Shown here piece after piece: positions 45,163 through 54,484 of a stretch of 64,000 nucleotides of DNA. The notes beneath the pieces were generated by a model. It saw only the letters and a list, made by a program, of their open reading frames with translations. It made no database searches and was not told the DNA's origin. This DNA is from Microcystis wesenbergii FACHB-1317 (GTDB lineage Bacteria; Cyanobacteriota; Cyanobacteriia; Cyanobacteriales; Microcystaceae): assembly GCF_014696875.1 (NCBI RefSeq), contig NZ_JACJQV010000211.1:33680-97679 (forward strand). Direction: 5' to 3'. Made by a program: the position numbers and the translations under genes. Within the stretch, counting starts at the first letter, position 1. Each line of letters opens with the position of its first letter.

Positions 45163-45540
45163 CGTATTTACCTCTCCTAAGACTGACAATCAAACAGAAT
45201 TGAGTAGTCAAAATCATCAGCCCTAAACCTCGATTGTAACAATTTTAGGGTCTAAATCCTGTTTAAAAGGTATAGGAGAGGGGGAATTATAATTTATGAA
45301 GTGGGGAAGTGGGGAAGTGGGGAAGTGGGGAAGTGGGGAAGTGGGGAAGTGGGGAAGTGGGGAAGTGGGAAGAATAAATAAAAATAATCTCCTGACTCGG
45401 AGACTCGGAGACTCGGAGACTCGGAGACTACTGACTTCTTACTCCTCAATCTAACGTCTGTCAGCAATTGAGAAATTGAGGATGATTTGATAGGATGTCA
45501 GTACAATCGGGGAATAGTAACAGAAAAACCCCTATTTCTC
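45163..45540. repeat. Spacer with two 8-bp minisatellites upstream of pilT
   Basis: 45299-45372 holds about nine GTGGGGAA units and 45394-45428 four GACTCGGA units. No gene. Confidence 0.85.
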
Positions 45541-46860
45541 ATGAGTCAAAATCCCAATTCTTCCTCGCGACCACTGGAGCCGCTGCCGGTTCCCTCCATC
45601 CCGATACCTACCTCAGAGTTAATCACGGAAATCAGCATGGGGATAACTGAAGAAATGACGCAACAAGTGGCGATACCGACCAAAGCCGTCCAGAATAGGC
45701 CACAAAATAGTCAAATTACCACCCCACGTCCGCCCCAAAATCGCGCTCCCAGTCAGGCTGCTTCTCCCCAAACCCCACCCCGGACTGGTCGCGCCCCCAA
45801 TCAACCCACCCTAGAAAAGTTGGTCCGGATGGCCTTTGATCGGGGTTATTCGGACGTTCACCTGGGAGTTGGAGAAAAACCCCGGATGCGCGATCGTGGT
45901 GAAATGATTATTCTCGACTATCCTGAAATTGACATCAACACTTTTTATAGTTGGTTAGGGGAAATCCTCGGGGAAGAAGAAATCCTTCGCTTTCAAAAAG
46001 ACCTAGAATTTGACGGTGCAACTCAGTACGAATTCGCGAGGGTGCGGATTAATATCTTTGAAAGTCTGCGCGGACCTGGGATGGTTTTGCGTCTAATTCC
46101 CATGAAAATCCTCACTATAGAACAATTGGGCTTACCGGCTGTGTTCCGGAATGTGTGCGATGTGCAGAAGGGATTGATTTTAATTACTGGTCCGACGGGT
46201 TCAGGGAAATCCACCACCCTCGCAGCCATGATCGATTACATCAATAAAGAACACGCCAAACATATTATCACCATCGAAGACCCGATCGAATTTGTCCACC
46301 AAAGTCGTCGCAGTTTGATCAAACAAAGGGAAGTGGGAATACACACCCATGAGTTCGATAATGCCCTAAAAGCCTCTTTGCGGGAAGACCCAGATATTAT
46401 TCTGGTGGGGGAGATGCGGGACAAATCCACCGTTAATACTGCCCTGAAAGCTGCCCAAACCGGTCACTTAGTCATGGGAACCCTACACACCAACAGCGCC
46501 GTAAAAACCCTGGAGCGGATTTTAACTCTTTATACCGCCGAGGAACAGGAATCCATGCGAGTGGCGATCGCAGAATCCCTGGTTTGTATTATTTCCCAGG
46601 GTTTATGTCGTACCACCGACAGTAAACGGGCTGCTTTTCACGATATTCTCGTCAACACAGACACCGTCAAAGATTACATTCGCAGCGGCAAAAATGACGA
46701 AATTCTCGAATTAATGAAAGATGGCGAATACCATGGCATGATTACCACTAATCAATCTCTATTTAACCTCTATCAAGAGGGACGGATTAGCGATGAGGTC
46801 GCCCTGGAAATGTCCCCGGTTCCCAATGAACTGGCGATGATGCTGCGGGGTAAAATCTAG
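45541..46860 (+). CDS. pilT: Type IV pilus retraction-type ATPase (PilT family)
   Basis: A 439-aa cytoplasmic hexameric ATPase of twitching motility. Walker A GPTGSGKST (217-225), Asp-box and Walker B in DPDIILVGEMRD, His-box GHLVMGTLHTN and a degenerate AIAESLVCIISQGL (AIRNLIREGK region differs). The Pro/Gln-rich ~90-residue N-terminal extension resembles the PilT2-type paralogue of cyanobacteria rather than PilT1. ATG 45541 is taken because the frame upstream is repeat-derived. Confidence 0.85.
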   Translation: MSQNPNSSSRPLEPLPVPSIPIPTSELITEISMGITEEMTQQVAIPTKAVQNRPQNSQITTPRPPQNRAPSQAASPQTPPRTGRAPNQPTLEKLVRMAFDRGYSDVHLGVGEKPRMRDRGEMIILDYPEIDINTFYSWLGEILGEEEILRFQKDLEFDGATQYEFARVRINIFESLRGPGMVLRLIPMKILTIEQLGLPAVFRNVCDVQKGLILITGPTGSGKSTTLAAMIDYINKEHAKHIITIEDPIEFVHQSRRSLIKQREVGIHTHEFDNALKASLREDPDIILVGEMRDKSTVNTALKAAQTGHLVMGTLHTNSAVKTLERILTLYTAEEQESMRVAIAESLVCIISQGLCRTTDSKRAAFHDILVNTDTVKDYIRSGKNDEILELMKDGEYHGMITTNQSLFNLYQEGRISDEVALEMSPVPNELAMMLRGKI

Positions 46861-46950
46861 AAAAACCCTGAAGGAAATTCTTGAGGGGTCAAGAGTTTAG
46901 TAGGCTAGAAAAATAGAAGCCCCTATTGATTCTCTACGGGAACCCCTCAA

Positions 46951-47697
46951 GTGACGACTTCTGCGATTGTGTTGCCCGATATTTTTAAAGGCATCGCCCT
47001 GTTTACCCCCGGGGGCGACCTGATCTACTGTATCGATCCGAATAAACAAACTCATTGGCATCTGAATCTTTGCGCTGCTCTCCAGTCCGCTTTAGGGTTG
47101 CCAGAACCTCCCCATTTTTTAGTTCCTAGTTTTACCGCTACCATCGATCGCTGGCGAGATCCCTACAGTCACCGTATTCATACTAGAGCCGAAGTATATC
47201 CCCTTGTCGGTCGCTATCAGCCTTTATTAAAGGCTATTTTCGGCACGGACGATCGAGATTGGTTTACTGTACCCTGGCAGGAACAATCCTCTAATCCCAC
47301 TATCTTAGAAACCTATCGTCAGCAGTTTCCCCAACTTTGGCAATCCCACGATCTGATTCTCCGTTATCAGGAGTACCCCACGGCGACTTCAGTGATTAGT
47401 GCTGACTCTGACTATACTAACCCTAGTCCCAAGGGTTATGTTTTGCGGTTATTTGTCTCTGGTAATAATGCCAATACTAAACACACCCTAGAATCGATCC
47501 ATCAGCTTCTAGAACGAGAATTACACCATCCCTATACTCTAAAAGTGATCGATATCTCTAAGCATCCAGAACAAGCAGAATCCAATCATGTCTCTGCTAT
47601 TCCCACTTTAGTCCGGGTTTGGCCGCAACCGGTGAAACGCATCATCGGCGAATTTGAGGATTTACCGCGAGTATTACAGATTATCGCCACCGCTTAG
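46951..47697 (+). CDS. Protein with C-terminal KaiB-like (thioredoxin-fold) domain
   Basis: A 248-aa GTG-start protein. Residues ~1-145 form a distinct cyanobacterial N-terminal domain (IFKGIALFTPGGDLIYCIDP). Residues ~160-245 resemble KaiB or the KaiB-like domain of SasA: YVLRLFVSGNNANTKHTLES, VIDISKHPEQAESNHVSAIPTLV with its cis-Pro. This kind is conserved in cyanobacteria; a role in clock output is a guess. It overlaps the next, convergent gene by 4 bases. Confidence 0.75.
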   Translation: MTTSAIVLPDIFKGIALFTPGGDLIYCIDPNKQTHWHLNLCAALQSALGLPEPPHFLVPSFTATIDRWRDPYSHRIHTRAEVYPLVGRYQPLLKAIFGTDDRDWFTVPWQEQSSNPTILETYRQQFPQLWQSHDLILRYQEYPTATSVISADSDYTNPSPKGYVLRLFVSGNNANTKHTLESIHQLLERELHHPYTLKVIDISKHPEQAESNHVSAIPTLVRVWPQPVKRIIGEFEDLPRVLQIIATA

Positions 47698-47906
47698 GGT
47701 TTAAAGACTTCTGACTCAATCCCTCGCCACCATTCGCCCAATTTCATTAAGTCTTGCTGAATATCATCCAATTCTTGGATATATTCCTGTTGGGAAAGAC
47801 TGGCGCGACGTTCTTGCAGTTTTTTGAGACGCAATTGCACCAACAGCCAAGGCTTAGAAATACCGTTAGTTTCTTCAATATAGCGAGCAATATCTTGACT
47901 ATCCAT
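47694..47906 (-). CDS. Small conserved hypothetical protein
   Basis: 70 aa from ATG 47906 (MDSQDIARYIEETNGISKPW), mostly helical with a KLQERRASLSQQEYIQELDD coiled stretch. Convergent with, and overlapping by 4 bp, the KaiB-domain gene. No function recognised. Confidence 0.6.
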   Translation of the reverse strand: MDSQDIARYIEETNGISKPWLLVQLRLKKLQERRASLSQQEYIQELDDIQQDLMKLGEWWRGIESEVFKP

Positions 47907-47974
47907 AGTTTTTACTGTTATTATCCTATATTTTGTCAAATTAACCCAAGAATCCTTTTTTTTAGTTGCAGAAG

Positions 47975-49639
47975 ATGATGTTTGATTTTAGCCACTATTA
48001 CCCCTACGCCGAATTAGTTTCTTTCCTGAAAAACCTAGCTTCATCCTATCCTAATTTAATTAGCCTCACTTCGATCGGTAAAAGCTACGAAAATCGAGAT
48101 ATCTGGTTAACTACCCTCACAAATCAAGCCACAGGCCCCTATTTAGAAAAACCTGCCTATTGGATCGATGCTAACACCCACGCGGGGGAAGTAACAGGCT
48201 CTGCCGTCGCTCTCTACACTATCTCCCATCTTTTGCGCCAATACGGTCATAATTCCCAAATTACCAGACTTCTTGACCATTACACTGTCTATATTTTGCC
48301 GCGATTAGCCGTGGATGGAGCGGAAAAATATCTCACTACTCCCTATCTGTTACGATCGAGTATTCGCCCCTATCCCCACAGGGATGAGAAACCAGGGCTA
48401 TATCCTGAAGATATTAACGGCGATGGTTTAATCCTACAAATGCGCCAAAAAGATACCTGTGGCGCTTGGAAAATTTCTGAACAAGATCCTCGCATTATGG
48501 TGCGTCGCGAACCGGAGGAATTTGAGGGAACTTTTTACACTTTGCTCACCGAAGGTTTAATCCGCGATTACGATGGCTATAATTTTACCACTGCCCCCAC
48601 CCTAGAAGGCCTGGATTTTAACCGCAATTATCCCGTTTATTGGGTTCCTGAAGGGGAACAACAGGGGGCTGGAGATTTTCCCTTTTCGGAGCCAGAAACC
48701 CGTGCAGAAGCGGAATTTTGGGCAAATAACACCAATATTAATGGCTTCGTTACCTATCATACCTATTCAGCAGTCATGTTGCGTCCCTATAGCACCCATC
48801 CCGATGAATATTTCCCCGTGGAAGACTTAGAAATGTATAAATATATTGCTGATAAGGGAAAAGCAATGACTGGTTATGAATGCGTTTCTGTCTATCACGA
48901 TTTTCGTTATCATCCCAAAGAAGTGACTAACGGTGCCATGGATGATTACGGTTACGATCATTTTGGTTGGTATGGTTTTACGGTGGAGTTATGGGATGCA
49001 CCCACCCAAGCGGGAGTGAAAAAAGATGATTATATTCAATGGTTTCGCTGGCATCCTTTGGAAGATGAATTGAAATTACAGCATTGGAATGATGAGAATT
49101 TAGCGGGAAAGGGTTTTATTAATTGGCAAAGTTTTGATCATCCCCAATTGGGAGAGGTGGAAATTGGCGGTTGGGACTTTAAAAATGTCTGGCAAAATGC
49201 CCCAGAAAAGTATTTACCAGATTTATGTGAGCAACAATGTCAGTTTACTATTGCCCATGCTTTAATGTCACCTCTTTTAGCTATCTCTCGTCTTGATCTT
49301 AAGTCGGAGGGAAATGGCATTTATCATCTGGTTTTACAGTTAGAAAATCAGGGATTTTTACCCACTTATACCAGTAAAAAAGCACTGGAAAGAAAGATCG
49401 TTCGTCCCATTCAAGTTAAGTTAAATTTGGCCGATGAGGTGAGTTTAATAGTGGGAAAATTAGAGCAGGAAATCGGTCACTTAGAAGGGCGATCAAATAA
49501 AGTATATAGTAGTCTCGCTCATGGTTTAGATTATCGCTGTACGGTGGAATGGGTGATTAAGGGAGTTTCTGGTCAAGAAATCGAGGTTATCGCTATAGCT
49601 GAAAGAGCCGGAACAGTTAGACAAAAAGTAATTTTATAG
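47975..49639 (+). CDS. M14-family zinc carboxypeptidase
   Basis: About 554 aa. The zinc ligands are in NTHAGEVTG (His ~69, Glu ~72). YRxP-like substrate residues follow in DFNRNYPVYW, and FTVELWDA carries the catalytic Glu of the M14 fold (~347). A ~150-residue C-terminal beta domain is added. No signal peptide is seen, so it is likely cytoplasmic. A start at 47975 or the adjacent ATG 47978 is equally possible. Confidence 0.8.
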   Translation: MMFDFSHYYPYAELVSFLKNLASSYPNLISLTSIGKSYENRDIWLTTLTNQATGPYLEKPAYWIDANTHAGEVTGSAVALYTISHLLRQYGHNSQITRLLDHYTVYILPRLAVDGAEKYLTTPYLLRSSIRPYPHRDEKPGLYPEDINGDGLILQMRQKDTCGAWKISEQDPRIMVRREPEEFEGTFYTLLTEGLIRDYDGYNFTTAPTLEGLDFNRNYPVYWVPEGEQQGAGDFPFSEPETRAEAEFWANNTNINGFVTYHTYSAVMLRPYSTHPDEYFPVEDLEMYKYIADKGKAMTGYECVSVYHDFRYHPKEVTNGAMDDYGYDHFGWYGFTVELWDAPTQAGVKKDDYIQWFRWHPLEDELKLQHWNDENLAGKGFINWQSFDHPQLGEVEIGGWDFKNVWQNAPEKYLPDLCEQQCQFTIAHALMSPLLAISRLDLKSEGNGIYHLVLQLENQGFLPTYTSKKALERKIVRPIQVKLNLADEVSLIVGKLEQEIGHLEGRSNKVYSSLAHGLDYRCTVEWVIKGVSGQEIEVIAIAERAGTVRQKVIL

Positions 49640-50101
49640 AGCTATTTGGTTCGATAAAATTGTTAAATAAGTCTCGTGGGATTCCGTGGGTAAAACTCGC
49701 AGTTTTTGGCTGCGAAGATCTGGTTCTAATCCCAAAGCTTCTAAAGGAATTACTCCTAATAAATTGTTTTGACCTCCGGGTAATTCCAAACATTCAAAAG
49801 TCCCTTCCCGTCCCGCGATAATCAAGGTGGCATCGCGAAAAATTCTCGCTTTTCCTATGCCTTTAGCCGTAGCCACATCTACTTCTTTTAAAAGCTGTAA
49901 ACCCAAGCGGGAGATTACTTCTGGCACCAGACAAAGAGTGGTTGCTCCCGTATCCACCAAGACATTTTCTAGGGTAAGAGAGCGAATTTGATCGGGAGAG
50001 ATTACAGCCGCTGCTGCTAAAATTTGATCGGCACGATTGATAACTGTAATAGTGGTGTAGATTTTGCCCATATCTTCTGCAATAATTGCTGGATCAACCA
50101 T
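49634..50101 (-). CDS. Retropepsin-like aspartyl protease-family protein
   Basis: A 155-aa single-domain clan AA protein: VLVDTGATTLCL (48-59) with catalytic-type Asp50 and the LLGVIPLEALGL segment typical of the second conserved element. As in retroviral proteases it would work as a dimer. It overlaps the M14 gene end by 6 bases, convergently. Biological target unknown; many of these occur in cyanobacteria. Confidence 0.7.
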   Translation of the reverse strand: MVDPAIIAEDMGKIYTTITVINRADQILAAAAVISPDQIRSLTLENVLVDTGATTLCLVPEVISRLGLQLLKEVDVATAKGIGKARIFRDATLIIAGREGTFECLELPGGQNNLLGVIPLEALGLEPDLRSQKLRVLPTESHETYLTILSNQIAL

Positions 50102-50167
50102 AATACTACCCTCAATTCTACCCCTAAATTATACCAGAATAACTGCCAACAAAATTGTCTAGTAATT

Positions 50168-51160
50168 TCAATTATTAATCCGGCCATCAGGCATAATTGC
50201 ACCGCGGAAGTTAACTCCTATCTGATTAGCACTCATTAACTCGGCACGAGTTAGATTAGCATCACTTAAATCGGCACTGGTGAGATTTGCTCTAGCAAAG
50301 AAAGCATCGACTAAATACGCTTCGCTGAGATTAACTTCTGAAAGATTAGCCCTTGTTAAGTCAGCATGATTCATTCTTGCCGATTGAAAATTAGCTCGAC
50401 TAAGATTAGCTCGATCAAATTTTATTTGAGTCATAATTGCACGATGGAAATTTGCATCCATTGCTTCCGTATCGCTCATTTTTGACCGCACTAAATTGGC
50501 TCCTGCTAGATTTGCTCCCACTAAACACGCCCCGATTAAATTAGCATCAGTAAGTAAAGCACCTTGCAGATTAGCATTAGTTAAATCCGCTTTTCTGAGG
50601 TCAACATTGCACAAATTAGCCTCCTTTAAATTGGCTCCTACTAGATTAGCTCGCAGCAGTTCAACCCCTTTCATATTAGCCCCTTGCAGGTCGGCGTGAT
50701 AGAGATTAGCCGTTTGTAATTTAGTGTTATGATTTTTCTTTTCCTGACGCATATTTGTTCTCCGCAAACAAGCACCAGTGAGGTTAGCACCACTTAAATC
50801 AGCCCCCCGTAAATCCGCCCCGATTAAGTTAGCATCAAGTAAAATACCTAGGGTTATATCGGTATCACGAAGATCAGCCCCTTGTAGCAGCGCTCCGTGT
50901 AAATTGGCACTGCGTAAATCTGCCCCATTTAAGTCAGCTTGGTTGAGACTAGCACCGCTTAAATTAGCTGCCACGAGATTAGCTTGAGCCAGATTAGCCC
51001 GGTTAAGATAGGTAAAGAGAAGATTGGCCCCGTGCAAATCCGCTTCACTTAAAACAATGCCAACTAAGTCAGCACCAACTAAATTAACTCCTGATAATCT
51101 TAAGCCACTAAATTGAGTTTCTCCTGCGGCATAACGTTCAATTAGTTCGTTGGGTTTCAT
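50168..51160 (-). CDS. Pentapeptide-repeat protein
   Basis: A 330-aa protein, almost wholly A(D/N)LxX repeats (ADLHGANLLF, ANLSGASLNQ, ADLRGADLSG), predicted to form a quadrilateral beta-helix. One interruption, RRTNMRQEKKNHNTKLQT (~135-152), splits it in two blocks. Antisense frames of the repeat are spurious. Downstream of, and co-directional with, the three-repeat helical protein (33 bases apart). Confidence 0.9.
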   Translation of the reverse strand: MKPNELIERYAAGETQFSGLRLSGVNLVGADLVGIVLSEADLHGANLLFTYLNRANLAQANLVAANLSGASLNQADLNGADLRSANLHGALLQGADLRDTDITLGILLDANLIGADLRGADLSGANLTGACLRRTNMRQEKKNHNTKLQTANLYHADLQGANMKGVELLRANLVGANLKEANLCNVDLRKADLTNANLQGALLTDANLIGACLVGANLAGANLVRSKMSDTEAMDANFHRAIMTQIKFDRANLSRANFQSARMNHADLTRANLSEVNLSEAYLVDAFFARANLTSADLSDANLTRAELMSANQIGVNFRGAIMPDGRINN

Positions 51161-51192
51161 AGGTATAATATCCAGAGAAATTTGGTTAAAAA

Positions 51193-52293
51193 TTAAAGAA
51201 TTCTTTGTAAAGCTTGCACCAGAATACCAGCGGTTTGAACGTTAGCATCCGCATCCATTTGGGTTTGAGCAATATCGTATAGTTGCCTTTCGATATCCTT
51301 GAGAGATTTCCCACTTTGGATGAGTTTTTGTAGTAAATCTTCTAGGGTATAACGTCGCAGGTTTGACCAATCTTGATCGCTCCAATCCAAGGAATGAAAT
51401 AGGAGTGAGAAAATCAATATTTTGACTCGTAAAGGATTAGCATACTGGCAAATTTCTAAACGAATTTCAAAGGGGTCGTAGGCAGGAATTTGTGGGGAAT
51501 TAGGGTTATTATCTAAGGAAGCCGGCTCGGAAGAATCACAATCATTATTTAGATGGACTGTTTGAGTTTTCAAGATTTGACTTTCTGACGCATTATCCTG
51601 TTCTTGGTCATCGTTATCAGTATCGTAGAGAGGCTCTAGCTGGGCAAGAATAATATCGGCTAGGGCTAGGTATAGAGCTTTTTTATTAATATTTTCGGCA
51701 ACTTTGGTGAGAGTTTGTCGCAAGCTTAAGAAATTAGGATTGTTTTGCTGGAGTTCTAAAATCATATTGGTTAAGCCATAATTATTAATCACCGCTTGAT
51801 CGTTTTCCCAACGATTTTTACAGGCGGCAAACATTAATTTTTTAATTCTCGCCGTCTCTCGATGATTTTCTAGTCCAATAATCACCTGTCTTAATAAATT
51901 ATCTTCCTCGTTGTTGACAGGATTATTAACGGCAGCAAAGCTAGGGTTAACTTCGGCTTCTCCTGGTAATGATTCGGTGTCTTGGTCGGCAGCAATATCA
52001 CTATATAATTTACTGATTTGCTTAATAATCACTGTGGCTACGCCCGCATAAACTTTAGGACGATTTAGGGTTTTAACTGATTGATAAACAGAAAAACTTA
52101 ATTGTTCTTTATTGGGTTTGAGTTGCACTAACTCGTTCACCAAGTCTTCCATAGCCACATTGTTGAAAATATTGGGATCATTTTCCCAATATTCTTTACA
52201 GATACAAAAGATTAATTTTTTGATCCGTAATTTTTCTTGGTGACTGTCGAGATAGCGAACTACGTCATTAAAAACGTCGATGGATAATTGCAT
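51193..52293 (-). CDS. Helical protein with three ~85-residue repeats
   Basis: A 366-aa protein of unknown function. Three diverged copies of one unit can be aligned: LRIKKLIFCICKEYWEND (~21-38), ARIKKLMFAACKNRWEND (~139-156) and LRVKILIFSLLFHSLDWS (~285-302). The first two are followed by a 'L...L...NP' helix and ALADIIL-like helix. An acidic linker (~220-265) separates units 2 and 3. Likely co-transcribed with the pentapeptide gene. Confidence 0.65.
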   Translation of the reverse strand: MQLSIDVFNDVVRYLDSHQEKLRIKKLIFCICKEYWENDPNIFNNVAMEDLVNELVQLKPNKEQLSFSVYQSVKTLNRPKVYAGVATVIIKQISKLYSDIAADQDTESLPGEAEVNPSFAAVNNPVNNEEDNLLRQVIIGLENHRETARIKKLMFAACKNRWENDQAVINNYGLTNMILELQQNNPNFLSLRQTLTKVAENINKKALYLALADIILAQLEPLYDTDNDDQEQDNASESQILKTQTVHLNNDCDSSEPASLDNNPNSPQIPAYDPFEIRLEICQYANPLRVKILIFSLLFHSLDWSDQDWSNLRRYTLEDLLQKLIQSGKSLKDIERQLYDIAQTQMDADANVQTAGILVQALQRIL

Positions 52294-52748
52294 AGTAACC
52301 TCTGATCCGAGAAAGTAGCCCGCCCTCGCACGCCTCTATTATAGCGGTATGCTATTAGTCTCTTGCGAGTCAGCTTGCAGGGGTACGGCGGATTCAGGCT
52401 CAGTCTGGTACATCTTCTAAGTGGAAAGGCTTGCCAATAAGGAGTTGTCTGTGCCAGATGGCTAGAGGAATCGCCGTATATAAGTGATTCCTAGCTTGTA
52501 GTGCCTGAACATATCCTAACCTAAAAGCGTGGCAATATTGAGTTAGCGTTGCTAAATCTAGTCTATCTTCCCTAAGAGTACCCAGTCTAACTCCTAAAAT
52601 TAGCAAAAGATGATTTTTTCGTCTTTCTCGTTTTTAGTACAAATGTCTGAGTAAAATCGGAGTAAAGTCTTTAGGTTTAGGCGATCGATAGCCGATAGGG
52701 TTAGAGTAATCAGGGAGAAACTGATTTATCGAGAGGCCATATCATCCT
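52294..52748. other. 455-bp spacer with one doubtful small frame
   Basis: Nothing certain. A 68-codon minus-strand frame (52400-52606, LATLTQYCHAFRLGYVQALQ) has a composition that looks coding, with clustered Leu/Gln/His and HLYTAIPLAIWHR. It has no recognised homologue and no clear ribosome site, so it may be a gene fragment. Confidence 0.35.
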
Positions 52749-53546
52749 ATGCTAGAACTCTACCAATTTGAATTATCTGCCTATTGTGAGAAAGTCCGTC
52801 TCATCCTCGACTATAAAGGTCTTGCCTATAAAAAAAGGGACGTGGTGCCAGGGGTGGGACAATTGGAATTATTCCGTCTTTCCGGACAGCGCCAGGTCCC
52901 GGTCCTCAAGGATGGTGATACCTATATTGCCGACTCGACGGAGATTGCTTTTTATCTCGATCGCAAGTATCCTGAAAAACCAATTATCCCTACAGATCCC
53001 CTCCAACGGGGTCAATGTTTATTAATCGAAGAATGGGCCGATGAATCCCTGGGATTAAAAGGAAGAACCGCTTTTCTCGGCGCTTTTGCCCAAAATCAAA
53101 ACTTTCGTACCGCTTTTTTACCTCGGGAAACTCCCGATTTTATGCGCTTGTTGCTGGGTTCCTTGCCGGGGGAATTAATTGATATTTTTGGGACGGGTGT
53201 AGGTCTGGGAAAAGATGCTATCAATACGGCGAAAAAAGGGCTACAACAGGATTTAGAGGCTTTGAACCTCATTTTAACCAATCGTCCCTATTTAGTCGGT
53301 GATCAGCCCAGTTTAGCCGATTTAGCCGTGGCGGGATTAAGTGTACTGCTTCAGTTTCCCCCGGGTTCCTATCTCAACTTACCCCCGGAATTGCAAGGCA
53401 AGGGGATTCCAGGGTTAGCTGATAATAGCGCCTACGAGGGCTTTTTTGCTTGGCGCGACCGTCTTTATAGTCAATACCGTCAAACTATTACCCCTGGCAG
53501 TTCCACCCCTCCTATCGATTCCCCCACCTCTATCCAGATCGAATAG
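52749..53546 (+). CDS. Glutathione S-transferase family protein
   Basis: A 265-aa two-domain GST: thioredoxin-fold N-terminus MLELYQFELSAYCEKVRLIL (Ser/Cys active-site region), QRQVPVLKDG with cis-Pro (~48-57) and DSTEIAFYLD (~62-71), then an all-helical C-terminal domain with PYLVGDQPSLADLAVAGL. A Ser/Pro tail follows. Substrate unknown. Confidence 0.85.
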   Translation: MLELYQFELSAYCEKVRLILDYKGLAYKKRDVVPGVGQLELFRLSGQRQVPVLKDGDTYIADSTEIAFYLDRKYPEKPIIPTDPLQRGQCLLIEEWADESLGLKGRTAFLGAFAQNQNFRTAFLPRETPDFMRLLLGSLPGELIDIFGTGVGLGKDAINTAKKGLQQDLEALNLILTNRPYLVGDQPSLADLAVAGLSVLLQFPPGSYLNLPPELQGKGIPGLADNSAYEGFFAWRDRLYSQYRQTITPGSSTPPIDSPTSIQIE

Positions 53547-53559
53547 CAGAGCTTGACTA

Positions 53560-53722
53560 GGGTGGTGGGGTGTAGGGTGTGGGGTGTGACCCCCCCCAAC
53601 CCCCCCGACATCGGGGGGGTGGGTGTGGGGTGTGGGGTGTAGGGTGTGGGGTGTAGGGTGTGGGGAGATTAAATAAAAGCAATCTACTAATCACTGATTA
53701 CTGATCACTGATTACTGATCAC
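53560..53722. repeat. GGTGTGGGG tract, CCCCCCGACATCGGGGGG palindrome and CTGATTACTGATCA array
   Basis: The 3' spacer of the GST gene consists wholly of these low-complexity units. Confidence 0.85.
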
Positions 53723-53724
53723 TG

Positions 53725-54414
53725 TTAAGATTCGCGTAAAACGTAGCCGACACCGCGCACGGTATGAATAAGACGTTTTTGACCACCAGCTTCCATTTTC
53801 AGGCGTAAATAGCGAATATATACCTCAATAACGTTTGATTCTCCTTGAAATTCATCTCCCCAGACATTTTCGAGAATTTGATCCCTTGATAATACTTCTT
53901 TCGGGTGAATCATGAGGTAGCGCAGCAGTTCAAATTCCTTCATCGTCAACTCAATATTTTTGTTGTTATAGGAGAGACGACGAGTGGCTAAATCCAATAC
54001 TAAGTCACCGAAGCGCAATTGTTCGGGGATAGTTTCCAGAGGTTGCAGGTAAAAACGGATTAATTTGAGAAAAGATTGCGAATTATAGGGTTTGGGAAAA
54101 TAATCGTCGGCTCCCGCTTCCAAACAGGCGAGACGTTCTTCTAGGGTTTCTTGAGATACTAATAAAACAATATAAATGCGACTTCCCTGGGAACGTAAAC
54201 GACGACAAAAAGTCACACCCGCTGCCGCTGTGCGGCAGCGATCGAGTATAATCATCGCTGGCTGCCCACTTTCCACTTCTGGGAAAGCGCTATCAATGCT
54301 AGGCACAATCAGGGGACGATAACCTGCTTCTTTCAAGTCCGCACTAGCTAGTTTAGCGATATTCTCCTCAATTCCCACCAAGAGAATCGAAGAACTCAGA
54401 ACGGATGTACTCAT
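53725..54414 (-). CDS. NblR-like OmpR-family response regulator
   Basis: A 229-aa regulator. The receiver has phospho-acceptor-position Asp58 (MIILDR) and Lys108 (FPKPY), but the usual acidic pair is replaced by GIEE (14-17). The winged-helix domain (LRFGDLVLDLATRRLSY... ELTMKEFELLRYL... RLIHTVRGVGYVLRES) is very close to NblR, which triggers phycobilisome degradation under starvation and can act without canonical phosphorylation. The NblR name is by resemblance. Confidence 0.7.
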   Translation of the reverse strand: MSTSVLSSSILLVGIEENIAKLASADLKEAGYRPLIVPSIDSAFPEVESGQPAMIILDRCRTAAAGVTFCRRLRSQGSRIYIVLLVSQETLEERLACLEAGADDYFPKPYNSQSFLKLIRFYLQPLETIPEQLRFGDLVLDLATRRLSYNNKNIELTMKEFELLRYLMIHPKEVLSRDQILENVWGDEFQGESNVIEVYIRYLRLKMEAGGQKRLIHTVRGVGYVLRES

Positions 54415-54484
54415 GAGTCGGCAGTGGTAAAGAAATAGAAAAGATAGGGAGGCGACTAGCTAATTATACTTAATTGATTCTTGC

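Noticed and set aside
50496..50987. Ala/Ser/Pro-rich frames antisense to the pentapeptide gene
   Set aside because: Periodic antisense shadows of A(D/N)LxX codons.
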